A stretch of DNA of 64,000 nucleotides from Paracyclopina nana. Lineage: Eukaryota > Arthropoda > Copepoda > Cyclopoida > Cyclopettidae. The notes beneath the pieces were generated by a model, which worked only from the letters and a program-made list of their open reading frames with translations, was not told where the DNA came from and made no database searches. Positions 50,732-63,100 of this stretch are shown here, in pieces. Each line of letters begins with the position of its first letter. Position 1 is the first letter of the stretch. The translations under genes and the position numbers were made by a program. The DNA lies in assembly GCA_019096065.1 (NCBI GenBank), contig JAGUCH010000002.1, positions 7,824,501-7,888,500 on the forward strand, read 5' to 3'.

Positions 50732-51448
50732 GTCTGCTGTGTTCGTGCCTACCAGTTATACTGAACTGAAATGTGAAACTTTTCGGGCGCAAGGTAATAT
50801 TGAACGCTGCAGCCGCGACCCTGAGATCCCAGAAACCTGCCCTATAGCCGTTCGTACACCTGAGAGCTGGTAAGAAAAAATCCACCCAATTTCCAGGCGA
50901 GCAAGGCTATTGAGAAATTGCACTCCATTGGCCACCTCATGCAGACATTGACGGCGACCGACGACGTCGCGGCGACGCAAACAGCAGTGATTTTGTGCGA
51001 ACTAGCTCGCGTCTGGGATTTAATATCTGGGCTTATTTGCCACAAGGTTAATGACTTGTTCTCCTGCCACGACGCAGCACCGCTAGGCTAACCAACGTCA
51101 TAATAACCCAAGAACTTTGTCAGTGCACTGCAAAAATGCGCGACTTGTTACTGCGAATGGGCCAATGTTTGCCATAGATGCACTTTCTGATGCGCAATCA
51201 CACTCATTTGGAATGAAGCTTCCCCGAGTTGCTGCCGTACACGGACATGCCAACGCTTTGCAACCCATTTAAAGCTCAACGCACACATGAAGTCCATGTA
51301 TAAGCCTGTGATCCACAAAAAAGCTAGGTAGAAACTGCCAAAGTGAAACTTATGACCACATCCTATGAAGCAATCACGTACGCGCAATAAACAGCGCCAG
51401 CAGCTCAAAATGTGTGAGCATAAGGTTGTTTAATGAAACGCGTTCGGC
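50732..51448. other. intergenic region between the chitin-binding gene and UBXN11
   Basis: 717 bp. It should hold the promoter of the minus-strand chitin-binding gene on its left side and the 3' end of UBXN11 on its right. An ATTAAA for UBXN11 is present (51429-51434 as TTTAAT). No further gene is seen. Confidence 0.5.
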
Positions 51449-53788
51449 TCATATTGCTGTGTTCCTGACCAAATGGAGGACTCCGTTTGGCACGAGGCCC
51501 AAATCCCCGAGGCTTTTGGAATCATCGCTCAAAATCCTGCGGGGAAAGCCTGTGTACAATTTGAAATCCTCCACAGCTTTTCCATTATTTGCGGCAGTGC
51601 TGGTGCTGTGGTCCCTGTTGAGCTTTATATACTCGCTCCGCAAAACGTTGCCCATAAGTCCCCGGACGGTCTTGATGGTGTCGTAAGCCACCAGTTCCAG
51701 GAGAAAAGGCGCGTCTCCTATGCCGTGAACCTTGAGGTAGCATTTCTCCGTTGCGTTCGTTGAGCTGCATTTATGCACTTCTCTGGAAGAACTTCGAGTC
51801 AAGGCTCGTTTGACCTTATTTTGCAAATTGGCAGCCTTGCTGAGGTCCGCCACCGACTTGGACTTTTTCGGAGACACGCTCAGGAGGGGTGGCAGTGTGG
51901 AGGAGGAGCCTTTGGCCGAATTGGGCCTCTCAAAGTCGGCCAAGCGGTGACCAACGCCTTGGAAGGCCATCTGCCCTGGTCCGAGCCGCGGCGACCTTCG
52001 CCTCTTAGACGTTGTCCTCTGATCGCTGACCATAAAAGTGACACCATTGGGAAAAGTGCCCTGAAAAAAGGGACCAAAATGAGGTCAATTTTCACTGACT
52101 GGCCACACACATGTAACACCGCCTCACACACGAGCTCAAAGGAGGACTACTGAGTCGCATTAAAATTCGCTATCTCCTATCTTCGATGCCTAGTCCAATG
52201 CATTTTTCGGAAGTCTGAGAAGTTTCATGGCTTTTTTACAGCTTAGGATGCAGCCCAAAAAAGCCTGATTCATTTACCGCATTCTTATTGCACGTATGAA
52301 GTATCAATGTAAAAGCACAAAAAATATATCTTAGCATAGCTAATAATCAAAACCGAAAAGGGGAGCTGGTTTTTTGTCGAAATCTCTAGCCAACAACAAA
52401 TAGATGCGACTTCTATAGCATTTGAAAGCTGCTAAAATACCTCAGGTTGAAGTGATTATTAGTAGAATTGTTGGCTTAACTTTTGGGAAAGCATCAATTT
52501 GCACATAAACTTCCTGAAATATAGTACTATTTGCATATTTTTGCGGCTAAACCAGTTCGTAATTCAAACACGACATCAGAAAGAAGATTTTAAGATGAAA
52601 AATTCTACATGCAAAAATCACCCTAGCAAAGATTGCGACATGCAGGTATTTAGGACACACACCAATAACCTTCTATGTAGCATATAATGGCCATTATATT
52701 ATATACTGATGCGGCAAAGAAAACAAGAAGGCAACTTTGCAGGTACCCACTTCGTAACTCTACAGAGTGGTTTGGCGAAAAGCATAATTCATGATACACA
52801 AAATAATGTAGCAAGCCATCTGCTACAGTGGCAAACTTGCGCCTTAACGAAAAAAAATCTAGCCGTTTTTGTGCATCAGACTGTAGGTGATAGCTATTAC
52901 TTGAAGTTCTGAAGGGAAGAAACCATCAGAAAGGTCTTTCATGAAGGCCTTTGTGGCCTTCTCTGAATAACTTCTGAAACGGCCTTGGTCCAGCTGAAAA
53001 CCGTCAGCAAAAAAAGACAAGTGCATCACATCCTTCGGATTGAACTTGGCCCCGTTGTCCACAAACTCGACGGTCCTTTCATTTTCGGCCACCAGCTTGT
53101 TCAGCTCGGCGACGTTACGCAAGATGACATCTAAATCCCAATTACTCACGTCAACGGGCTTTGTGGACTCCGAGGAGGCTGTCACACCTAGAATGGCTGA
53201 TTCATATAGGTTGACCTTTTCAAAAAGGCAGCTAATGAGGTTGTCTTTCCGCGAGCACCCATAACAACAGTCCGGCGCTTGATAGCTCTTGCTCGACGAC
53301 CTCAATTCCAGACGCTTTTGTAAGATGCTTATCTCGAGCTCACGATCAGATAGCCTTTCAGTGGCGTTTTCCAGCCTCTCTGTTTTGGCCCGAAGCTCAA
53401 CCTCCAAGGCGGCAACTTTATTGGCCAAAACGTCCACGTTGTTGATGGTCAGCACGCTGGGAGTTGAGGCTGCGCTGGATCCAGATTCGGATGAGCCGCT
53501 GTCATAGCTGGACTTGCGACTGCGGCCCCCAATTTTCCAATGGTGGCTAACATTGGGCGATCTCTCCCTCTGAGGTGGCATGAGGTTGGCTTGCGTCTGA
53601 GGCCGGGATAACTTTTTGGAGATTTGCATCGACTGGAGGGATGGGGCGCTTGATGTGTGCGGCAGCAAGTTGGCCTTGGCCTTTCGGGCCTCCAACATCT
53701 TGGAGGTGAACATTGGGTCTTTGATGGGCTGGCCATTTGGCATTGCGATCCAGACTGAAGTGGTGCCGTCGGCTTTCCAAAAGTTCAT
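51449..53788 (-). CDS. UBXN11: UBX domain-containing protein 11 (SEP and UBX domains)
   Basis: Two exons on the minus strand, 53788-52901 and 52060-51449, phase 0, 499 residues. The start MNFWKADG is chosen because a TATATATA box lies about 55 bp upstream; an upstream in-frame Met gives an odd extension. Order: a Ser-rich disordered region; a coiled coil with heptad-like leucines (VDVLANKVAALEVELRAK...); and a SEP domain spanning the intron (DGFQLDQGRFRSYSEKATKA ... DGFFPSELQ joined to GTFPNGVTF). A basic, Ser-rich linker and a C-terminal UBX fold (CYLKVHGIGDAPFLLELV ... FKLYTGFPRRIL ... LGLVPNGVLHLVRN) follow. SEP plus UBX proteins are p97/VCP adaptors. UBXN11 (Socius) was described as a Rnd-GTPase partner affecting actin fibres. 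The 840 bp intron is long for this window. Confidence 0.88.
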
Positions 53789-53842
53789 TGTAATGAAGAT
53801 CGCGTGTGCACGAGACCGCTTGATCGATATACTACTATGTAG

Positions 53843-53850
53843 GTATATAT
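53843..53850 (-). promoter_or_regulatory. TATA box of UBXN11
   Basis: TATATATA on either strand, about 55 bp upstream of the chosen ATG. It would place the start of transcription about 25 bp before translation. Confidence 0.4.
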
Positions 53851-54786
53851 ACGAGGATCCAGCCAGCTTTGGTTTTATCATTATTTCTGCCAGGTTTTTT
53901 GCTCGGCTAGTCAAATGGGCAGGCGACATCAAAGCACTCGATCAAAAGTGTGTCAGGACCTTCCACGTGATTTATGGCAAAAAGAAGAGCATGAACCTTT
54001 TTCAGAAATGCACCCATTCTCATCCTGGCATGTTAGCCTATGACGTGCCGCTGTATCATCATCATCGCGTATACCTAGCAGCAGAGTGTTTAACACCAAC
54101 TATGGCCAAGGTCAAATGCCACCATTTTTCGTGAACAAAGAAATTGTCCATGCAGTTACCTCAGTCAAGCGATCAATCGTTCTGCTCAAGCCTTCCCTCA
54201 TGGTACAAAATACGGCAGAAGCACGCGAGACCTCTTTAAAAAGGCCTATGCTACATTGAACAAGCAGCACTTTGGCATTGCATAAGTGTTGTTTTGTTCC
54301 AGGCCTCCCTCAATCACGATATCAATTTTCAAGGACAAAAAACAAGACCGATTTCCACGGTTCAAACGCGAATTTCTAAGTGACGCAAGAATTTGTGCAG
54401 CGTTTAAAAGGACATTTCAGGGGAAACTAGAGGGCATAGCTGAAATGCCTTCGATTACAAGTAGCTGTTGAGCTAGTAAACACGCTTGTGTTTGAGCAAT
54501 CTTTTTATTGCTTTTCACAGGCCTCGTTAAAAGTTCCATTGTTTGCGATCAAGTGAGCATTTAAGGCGACGTGGGAAAGAGAGCGACACATTTCGCGCAG
54601 GATGCCTTTAATCACATAATCAATCTGTTCGCGACCCTTAGATGGAATAGCAGGTAAGGCGAGGAGGTAGAGTAGGCACACATTTTATTGCTGCCACACA
54701 TGACGATGAAGAAGCAGCAACATCTTCAGCCAGTTGCGAGCTGACCCTCCAGCAGACTGGGTGGCGTGACTCCAAAATAACTCAAC
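53851..54786. other. intergenic region between divergent UBXN11 and the Cys-rich secreted gene
   Basis: About 0.9 kb shared upstream DNA of two divergent genes. I see no gene or repeat in it. Confidence 0.5.
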
Positions 54787-55241
54787 ATGACAAAGTTTGG
54801 CTTGCTCATGCTAATTCTGGCTTCGGCCTTCACCAAGGCCCAGGCCAGGGAGAAAAGCGTCATTGAATATTTGGGAACCATATACATCATGCCTGATGGC
54901 TGCCCGACCCCCAGTTGCAATGAGAGCGAGCCCGAATGCGCAAGAACAAAGAGGTGACTATCAACCAAATTCTAATTTGCATTAATGACAGTCGACTTTT
55001 TCTGCTTACAAGTGCTTTGCGCAATCTTTATGCTCACTGTGTCCAGTCCGAGGAGGGTCAACATTTGGGATGTATCACAGACAAATTGGGAAACGGCAAC
55101 TACCTGACGGTTCCTGTTTACGCAACAATATGTTCCGCCATGTGCTATGAATCAAAAAGCAACATGGAGAGAGTGAAGAAGTGTCCCCATCCTGGATACC
55201 GTAAACATAACCCAGCTCTCAGCAAGCTATTCAGGAGATAA
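54787..55241 (+). CDS. small secreted Cys-rich protein, unknown function
   Basis: Two exons, 54787-54953 and 54992-55241, giving 138 residues. Exon 1 encodes a clear signal peptide (MTKFGLLMLILASAFTKAQA) and CPTPSCNESEPEC. Exon 2 adds Cys residues in AHCVQ, GCITD, TICSAMC and KKCPHP, then a basic tail (RKHNPALSKLFRR). The intron is only 38 bp (GTGACT...TGACAG); both phases fit (phase 2) and reading through it hits stops. An AATAAA follows at 55284-55289. I do not recognise the family. The Cys spacing is loosely like single-domain VWC proteins, but I would not assign it. An extracellular signalling, cuticle or immune role are all possible. Confidence 0.7.
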
Positions 55242-55283
55242 GAGTAATGCCTTTGCTGCACACAAAAATCAGACGGGCATTCG

Positions 55284-55289
55284 AATAAA
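55284..55289 (+). terminator. poly(A) signal of the Cys-rich secreted gene
   Basis: AATAAA, 43 bp after the stop codon. Confidence 0.6.
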
Positions 55290-56516
55290 TACTCCAATTA
55301 TAAAATCCCAAATCTCTAAAGTGCCGTCATTTGTTAAAAAGGCTTGCTGTGCAGCTTTGCGTGTCATCCGTTGAACGACGACTTAGGCCATTGGAATTCA
55401 GCAGATATCTTAGTATATCGCACTTGGCAGTACATGCAACTAGGACTCGATTCTCAATTCAGAGTAGAATAGCAATTTAGTATACAATCAACGGCTTACA
55501 AAATATAAAAAAATCCATAGCAATCTGATAGCTTTAGAAGTGCAAGGTTTTAAGGCAAGTATGATCAATACAGCGCATGAAACCGTGGACAAATGCAAAC
55601 ATCTACATACTTTTAACTTCTACACAGCGAACAGTACGTAAACTCTGTGTCGTTAGTTAAATTCTGATGAACTTACTCCTCGGCAGGCTCTTCTAAGTAT
55701 AGCATCATTGGGTGGCTGGTTTCCATTTTGAAAGTCCTCTCGCAGCAATTTAACAACCCCGTTTTACGTTCCGTCTCTTGATTTAAACTTATGCCTAAAC
55801 TGATTTGTTATTTCGAGAAGTGAAAACCAATACTTAGTCCCATCAATACAGTTTTCGAGCTCACCAGCACAATAAAAAGTCCTTACACTAATTGAGAGAT
55901 TTTCACCAATTTGGAAAACTGCCTTCTGATTGAACATAACACATTTTAAAAACGTATATATTAATTATAAGTGGGACATTTTTCGAAAAGTCGCCTAATA
56001 GATCTAATTGCTCTACTACGCAGAAATCAACTTATTTGGAAGAATCGCCATATTAATGCAAAAGCGTAGAAATACTAACCTGTCGCTGAATCCGCAAGGC
56101 CAAGGACTCATCGCGATCGTTACTTTGTTTATGTGTTAAAAAACATTAAGCTGACTTTCCGGTCCGGTGATCTGACTCAGTCTATGCTTTAATTTTTTCG
56201 TTAAACTGCTATTGGACAGCTAATCAACGTTAAAAAATAAATGCAGTGCTAGTGTGAAATGGATCCAAACGCGAATTTCGATTCGCAAAGTGAGCCGTAG
56301 AACCTCTCGTTTAATGATGTTAATTTTGGATAGGGTCTAGACTTGGTCAGTCTATGACATTCCGAGTGAGGTTGCGTGAGTGACGCGTTGGCAGCTAAGA
56401 GTTTGACGTGACGTCAAGGCCCTCAGACGCCAAAGTTAGCCAGACGCTAGCTCTTACTCTCAAGACATCACCAGTTTCTACCACCACCCTCCTCGAAGCC
56501 CCAGCATCTGTCCACC
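55290..56516. other. intergenic region upstream of TRAM1
   Basis: 1.2 kb of AT-rich sequence without a supportable gene. The TRAM1 promoter should lie in the last few hundred bases, where base composition becomes more even. I see no TATA box. Confidence 0.5.
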
Positions 56517-57677
56517 ATGACTGTGAAGAGGAGGAGCACAAAGAACCCACCCGTGTTTACCCATGAGTTCGTCATCCAGAACCACGCTGACATCGTGGCT
56601 TGCGTGGCCATGGTATTCGTCGCCGGCCTTATGTTCCAGACGTTCTCCCCGCTGGCCTCACTCTTCATTGCTCTTCACCACAATGTGACGGTGCCAGTGG
56701 AGTTTGCGCCTGGCCAAGTCCACGATGTGGTGCAGTACACTGCTGGGATCAAGGATTTGCCGGCGATTTTCTTTTACCTCCTAATCGTCATCGTTATGCA
56801 CCAGATTATCCAAGAGTACTCCCTCGATCGTGTCAACAGGAAGCTCCACTTGTCCAAGATCAAGCATGCCAAATTCAATGAGAGCGGACAGCTCCTGAGC
56901 TTCTACATCATCAGCCTCCTATGGGCTGGAGACATTATCATGCGCGAGAACCTGTTCAGCGTGCGCCAACTTTGGGAGGGCTACCCGCACAACCACATGA
57001 CGTTCATGTTCAAGTTCTTCTATATCGTGCAGATCGCCTACTGGATCCACATCTACCCCGAGCTGTACTTCCAGAAGGTCAAGCGTGAAGACATGATGGC
57101 CAAGGTCCAATACGCCACCCTTTACTTGCTCTTCATCGGATCTGCCTACGTTTTCTCCTTCACTCGGATTGCCCTCTGCTTGCTCGTCCTCCAGTACGCC
57201 GTCGAGGCCGTTTTCCACGCATCAAGGCTCCTGTCCTATGCTGATAAGGTTGAGATTGCCCGACCTCTCTACCGCATCCATGACATCCTTTTCGTTCTTG
57301 CCCGTCTCGGATCCATCGCTTTGGCAGTTTTGGCCTTCTGGCACGGACTCGCCAAACTACCCGAAAAGGATCAAGTCATTGATTGGAAGGCCGGCATCTT
57401 TAACACCTTCCTTTTCCGGATCACATCCCTCGTTTCAGTCTGCGCCCTACAGGCTTGGCTGATGATGAACTTCATCACTTTTCAATTGAGGAAGAGGCGC
57501 GAGGATGCTGCCAACAATTCGGCTAATGCTCCATCAAACAAAACGAAGAGAACCCAGCAAGAAAAGGCCAAGGCTCGCAAGGAACGACCCAAGAAGGAGA
57601 CCAAGGATGACGAGGACGAAAATGAGCTGCCAGAAGTTGATCAAAACACCAAGCAGTCCCTCCGTCAGCGAAAGTAA
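56517..57677 (+). CDS. TRAM1: translocating chain-associated membrane protein TRAM1
   Basis: ER multi-pass protein that contacts nascent chains at the Sec61 translocon. 386 residues, single exon, close to the vertebrate length of about 374. Support: the N-terminus MTVKRRSTKNPPVFTHEFVI with the conserved N-terminal TRAM block; about eight hydrophobic segments; a TRAM/LAG1/CLN8 domain (KLHLSKIKHAKFNESGQL, WAGDIIMRENL, FFYIVQIAYWIHIYPELYFQ); and a long lysine- and glutamate-rich cytosolic tail (QQEKAKARKERPKKE). Start context CACC-ATG is strong. The lack of introns in a gene usually split in animals may reflect intron loss or a retrocopy; the frame and tail are intact. It converges on WDR46. Poly(A) hexamer AATAAA is at 58166-58171. 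Confidence 0.95.
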   Translation: MTVKRRSTKNPPVFTHEFVIQNHADIVACVAMVFVAGLMFQTFSPLASLFIALHHNVTVPVEFAPGQVHDVVQYTAGIKDLPAIFFYLLIVIVMHQIIQEYSLDRVNRKLHLSKIKHAKFNESGQLLSFYIISLLWAGDIIMRENLFSVRQLWEGYPHNHMTFMFKFFYIVQIAYWIHIYPELYFQKVKREDMMAKVQYATLYLLFIGSAYVFSFTRIALCLLVLQYAVEAVFHASRLLSYADKVEIARPLYRIHDILFVLARLGSIALAVLAFWHGLAKLPEKDQVIDWKAGIFNTFLFRITSLVSVCALQAWLMMNFITFQLRKRREDAANNSANAPSNKTKRTQQEKAKARKERPKKETKDDEDENELPEVDQNTKQSLRQRK

Positions 57678-58204
57678 TTATTATGTAACACGACGTGTGG
57701 TGGTGGGGAATGTTAAAAATTATGCTTCACTACTGTGCGTACCGAGATTTTTGCTTGCATTTTTGTCACGCCCCGGCTAATCAACGAACCCCCATATCTG
57801 AAATGCCAACATCACTACTATAGAAACTTCCATGTATCAGCCATATTTTATGGCGGTTCCAATTGTACATAAGCGATATGCAAAATGGGCACACATCCAT
57901 GCATCACCTTCTCCTCTCCCATCTATGACTAAGAGGTCTGTCGGCCTACTATTGTTGTTACAAAAGCATGACAGAGGAAGCACAAGATGTTATTATTTTC
58001 CCTATTATAGTGAATCCATCTCAAAACAACGCCACGCGCAAAATATCATCCATAATTGAAAGCTATTGTTATTGAGTTGATACAACTACTACAGCATTCA
58101 TCGAAATAGAATGAATGAATGAGTTTGAAAGGCTGTTGATGTCTTGAACCTTTATTAAGTGTGAAAATAAACTTGATGTTTTTTAATCAGAGCCTACTCT
58201 TCCT
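57678..58204. other. shared 3' region of TRAM1 and WDR46
   Basis: 527 bp between convergent stop codons. AATAAA for TRAM1 is at 58166-58171 (plus) and AATAAA for WDR46 at 58151-58156 (TTTATT on plus). The hexamers are so placed that the two mature 3' ends should overlap. Confidence 0.65.
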
Positions 58205-60144
58205 TTATAGCCTTTCCAACAATCCTTTAGGCTTCTTTGGCGCTCGTACCGACCCATCGCCGTTTGAGGCTTCCTTTTTGGCGATCGCGTTCTGTTTGAG
58301 TTGTTGCTGAAAAAAGTAGATGAATCAGATAGATAGAGGCCTTACAAAAAAAGATAATGAAACTTACCCATTTTTTCTCTTCTTGTACTGTTCTCTTAAT
58401 GTGGAACCGCTTCACCGTTCCGCTACGCCCACGAGATTTGTTCCTGGGTTCGAAGTCAACCTTCTCCGGCTTCAAGTGTAGTTTGGCCTCCTTTTCCTCT
58501 AGTGACTCTTTCAACTTGTCCAAATTGACTTCGGCAAGATCTCGAGGATTAAGCGTAATGAGTTCTGAAGGAATTTTCTCCAAGAGAGCTTTAACTTCCG
58601 CTTCGCGTCTCTGCTTCTTATTTTGGAAGGGATTAGCCTCAAGAGCGTCATAGTTCGGCTCTCCACATCCGGGAACGAGGATGCTTGAAAATCCAGAGGC
58701 ATGGCCTATGCCCATAACATCCTCAAAAGGCACAAAATGGATGTCGCGAATCGATTTCCACACGCGATGCCTTAAGTACGGATAATCCACTGCCTTCGTG
58801 CAAGCATCTTTGTAAAGCTGAAATGAATAATTCATTGCTCATAACTCTTATTTAAGCTTCATATGATTGCAACTAGCTCTAAGTTACATAATTATTCCAT
58901 TCACAAGGCCTACTAACCTGCACTTCGTTGTCCATAGAAACGGCAATTACACGTCGGTCACTGAATTGAATTTGGGATGGAATTGCCGGTAATTTGTAAT
59001 CAAGGGAGCATTTGAACATCCTTGCATCCCAAATTTTCAGGCTTCGATCCATTGCGGACGTTGCCATATAGGTACCGGATCTGTCAACAGCAATGGCCGT
59101 GAGAGGCTGCTTGTGAGCCCACATCCTAACAACAGGCTCTCGAGTGTTGGGGGTCCACATGCTCACCACTCCCTTGCTATGCCCAAGACAGATCACAGCA
59201 TTATTTGGGTTCTGACACATTATGGGCAACCTCCCATGATTCGCGTTGAATTGAGACACCATTTTACCCACGCTTATGTCGAGCCAGCTAAGAAAACCAT
59301 ATTCACTCTGAAAACGAAATGCAAGAAAAAAAATTAGCAAGAGGATGCATGGTAATTTCAATCAACTCACCGAAGTTGCAAGAAGGAAGTGGTAGGGTAA
59401 AAACTCCATTTTGAGGACACTATCCAATTGCTTCAAACAATGGAGCTCAATACCTTGGTTGTCATAAATATAAGTCCATTTTTTCTGGGCAACCGCAAAC
59501 ATATTTTCGGTGTGAAGCCATTTCACATCATGAACAGATTCTTGCACATTGATTTCGCATTTCGGTCGCTTTTCCTGCCAATCAATGGCAGCCACATGGC
59601 CTTGCTTTCCGCCCAACAGAAGGTACCGACCATTTCTGGTATAGTCTATGGTATACGGGCCAAACTGAGGGAGATTTAGGTCGAAGCCTTTATCAGCTGA
59701 TTCAGCATCAATGCTCTTTTTGATTTGGGTTTGGGTAACCTTTCCAGTAAATTCGTCGTCAGAGTCAGGCTCAAGAAAGCCAGCTTCATCCTGCAGCAAA
59801 ATTTCAGTCCTCGCGGCAATTTCGTGAGCACTCTGCCGATCACGCTCCCTTTTGGCGGCCAACTTTTGGGCATATTTCGACTTGAGGCGTTTGACGTTGA
59901 CGCCATCGCTGTACTTATGCTTGTCTAAAAGTTCTGGGTTAATTGGCGCCTTGCCTGGAAATTTGTCACGTCCTTTCTTCCTCTTCTTCGCATACATTTC
60001 ACCTTCCCCATTACGGTTTCTCTTGAGTGTCTTCTGTTTCTCTTTCATGACACGCCCTCGGTCCTTAATGGCTTTGTCCTTGTCCTCGTTGGTGATGGTG
60101 AACACCTCCCCACCATGGTCGTCTTCGTTGAAATATCTGCTCAT
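58205..60144 (-). CDS. WDR46: WD repeat protein WDR46 / BING4 (Utp7), SSU processome
   Basis: Nucleolar WD40 protein of the small-subunit processome, needed for 18S rRNA maturation (family knowledge). Four exons on the minus strand: 60144-59371, 59307-58918, 58817-58368 and 58306-58205, all phase 0, 571 residues. The start MSRYFNEDD is preferred over a Met nine codons upstream. The basic N-terminal half (KEKQKTLKRNRNG, YAKKRKKGRDKFPG) precedes WD repeats with FGPYTIDYTRNGRYLLLGG, VVSMWTPN, SLKIWDARM. The BING4 C-terminal motif (FVPFEDVMGIGHASGFSSIL, VPGCGEPNYDALEANPFQ) settles the identity. The tail is Lys-rich. Introns are 61-99 bp. Confidence 0.95.
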
Positions 60145-63100
60145 TTTGGCAATTGAAAATGATTGGCACACGTGTAAAGTGCAACAGCTTATTTTTGTTT
60201 TGGAATTTGTTTATGGAGCACTGAGTGGAGAGCAGCGTCGAAAAAGACCAATCTATAGTTAAAGAGCAAGATATGTTTGAAATCATATGGATCACCCCCC
60301 CGATGGCTAATGTTACCGATGAAAAGAAAGATGCTTATCCTTGACTCCAGTTTTCAATGATTTTGTGAGAGATATTTTTCATTTTTCATAAATGAGCTAC
60401 TGCATCTGCCTTAATTATTGTAGGCGCTTTTTCTGCTAAGCAAGCGAAAATCAACAAAAGTTGAAAATGCTGCGAAATCGTTAGTGACAAACGGCAAAGA
60501 TATATTTTGAGTAAAAAAATGAAAAAAATTGATGAGTGGCAACATTTTTTGTTACGGCGCGTCGTACTCTTTACAAAGTTTTTGTCGGTTTGAAGAAGAA
60601 AGGACTTTGGAGTAGTGGACTTGCATGCGAGCGCTCGTTCAGCGGTCCCTCGTCGACGTCGTTCACGTTGCTGGTGCACAGGACAGTTGAAGCTGCAAAG
60701 CAAAAGCTGCAGCACTCACCCAGACCCAGTGCCCATGAACTCCTAAGCTGCTGTTGGCTACTTGGGCGATGGTGTAAGCATTCTAAAAGTCACAATGACC
60801 AAGATGGCTAAGTGAATAGAAGACAAGCCGACTTCCAAGAGCTTTGTTCGCCATTTTTCAGGGGAAGGCTGCAAAAGCGGCCACTTCTGCACCACATCAT
60901 CGTGTCGTCATCGTTTTCTGGTGAGTTCTTTCCCCCTATTCTCAAAAAATTCAGCTCTCGTTTACGAAACGATTAGCTTTCCTTTGCCCCGTTTCTTGTG
61001 CCGTAGGATAGAGCTTGCAACGTTGATTCATGTTTACTTCCGACGTAGCATACGTAGCATGTCAGTTTGCCCAGTTCCTAGATGTTGTTGCTGGCTCAGG
61101 TTTCGGTGACATGGGGAAATTCCCCATCCGTCTGTGAGGTATGCAATTGATTTCGAAGGACTTTCCAATTGGGTTTGCTGCAAGAGCGTATATATTCAAG
61201 TTGCTGCATATACGATGTACTTATAGTGTACAAATCGTGCGTAGCTAAGCGCAAAATTACTCCCACTTTTCGTCAGACTGTCAGCTTTCGCTAAGGTATC
61301 TGCTTAGAATTTGTTAGTTAATCGATCTGTCTGAACTTTCTGTTTATGCAAGTGTCAATCAATACGTGAACCTTCCTTTAGCTTTGCAAGGAAGGCAATA
61401 AGCACGCCAAAAGCCACTTTATAGCCCATCGTTGGACACCTTGCTTCCCGGCCTATAAAAAATAGTTAACTGTTCTTTGGCCAAAGGTTGATGCGGCGCA
61501 TCCATTAAAATAGGGCGTGTAGCTAGCGCTATTTCTCATTTTGCCAGCGAAAAATAGGTCGAATTCGTTATCATTAGACGACTCGCTCGTCTTAATATCG
61601 TCGTGCCTTGCCGTAGGAGGCTCTTGCCGTTGGTGCTGCCAAAAATGCTAATTGACTATAAGAAGAATGCCATTGAAGCTAAACTTGTAGCAACTGATGG
61701 AGATGAAAACTGGCAGAACCCAAGGTCCTTTAAGAGGATCACATAGACTTTCTTTTTGAGCATGCCGCAGGGACTTGGGCCATTACTTCCTTCCTTGCTT
61801 TTATAAGAAATAGTCGTGCCATCATCTTTTGCAGGCGTCATAAATGGTTGGGCATGGTAGAAAACTACGCAGTGAATAATCGTTCCCAATTTTATGGGCA
61901 TTTAGACTGCTTTGTGCTAAATATGCCAATCGGAAATGTGACCTTGTTATCTATCCATTATATGGTGGTCCCACTCAAATGTAAACACATGACCAACTCG
62001 AACTCGTGACCTTCGCATCATAGGAACCCAAAAAATGAGTGACTTCTCCAACAGAATACTTATAAAATGCACTTTCTCTGCGATGAGATTTCCTTTGGCT
62101 AGTCCATGACACTCCAGATGCTGGCCTGTTCCTTTGAAATCTCGTGTAGCGTCAGTCAGGTGTGATTCCCATGCTTTACCTTTTTCCCGTGGCAATCACA
62201 CAGTTGCTACTATTCAACTGGAAAAGTCATCATTCTCTACCTGGGATTTCCTCTTATCCCGACGAAAAACAGATTTAGGATCCTTGCTTCAATTCGCTAT
62301 TTTTTCGCAAATCTTTGTGATTGCTAGCAGGAACAATTAAGGCTTCATTTGCGTTCCAAGTTGCGTCATAGATCCTCGTGCAATCTTTTGTTTCGGCCAG
62401 CAAAGATTCAGCGAACACAAAGTAATTTGTTGGCTGCATTGGAAGCGTAACCAGCGTAAAAAAGGAATGATTGAAGACCTCTGAAGGGGAAACGTTCGCA
62501 TAGCGAGTCGAGTTTTCAATGCACGCATTTTGTCGCTCCTCAGAATCGATCACTTCTGAGCTACAGAAATTCCCTCAACTTCTAAAGTAGTTGAATGCAG
62601 CTGGCGTTCAATTAAAGGGTCTTTAAAATTTCCAATTTATGATCTCGATCGATTGACAGCAGCGAACTAGATTTACTATTGTAAATAATGTTGTAAAGAG
62701 AGAAGTTTTCATCATGTCTTCTCCCTCTTGTGAGTTCAGTAGTTTGTCTGAATCCTTTGTGCAGTGCTCGGGTGGCAACTAGTAATTTTTTGGCGTGGGT
62801 CTCTTACAAAACTTTTCGGCTCAGCTTCGTTGTCTCTGCTTTAGCATGCAACAATATTGGCTAGAGGAGCTCTTGGAAGCTGTCAGAGTGCATGCGTCCT
62901 TAAATTTTAATGCCCGGAAGACTGCTTGCGTCTTCATTACAACAGAATATTTGCGGTAACGCTAGCTATGTTTTTATTAGATGCTATGTATCTTCTTAAG
63001 CAGTTGCAATGATGAACTGAACTGGCGCGGTAGCAATTGTAGGAAGTAAAAATTCTTGCATATTATCTGGTGCATGCGTCGAAGTACTTTAAGTAGAGCC

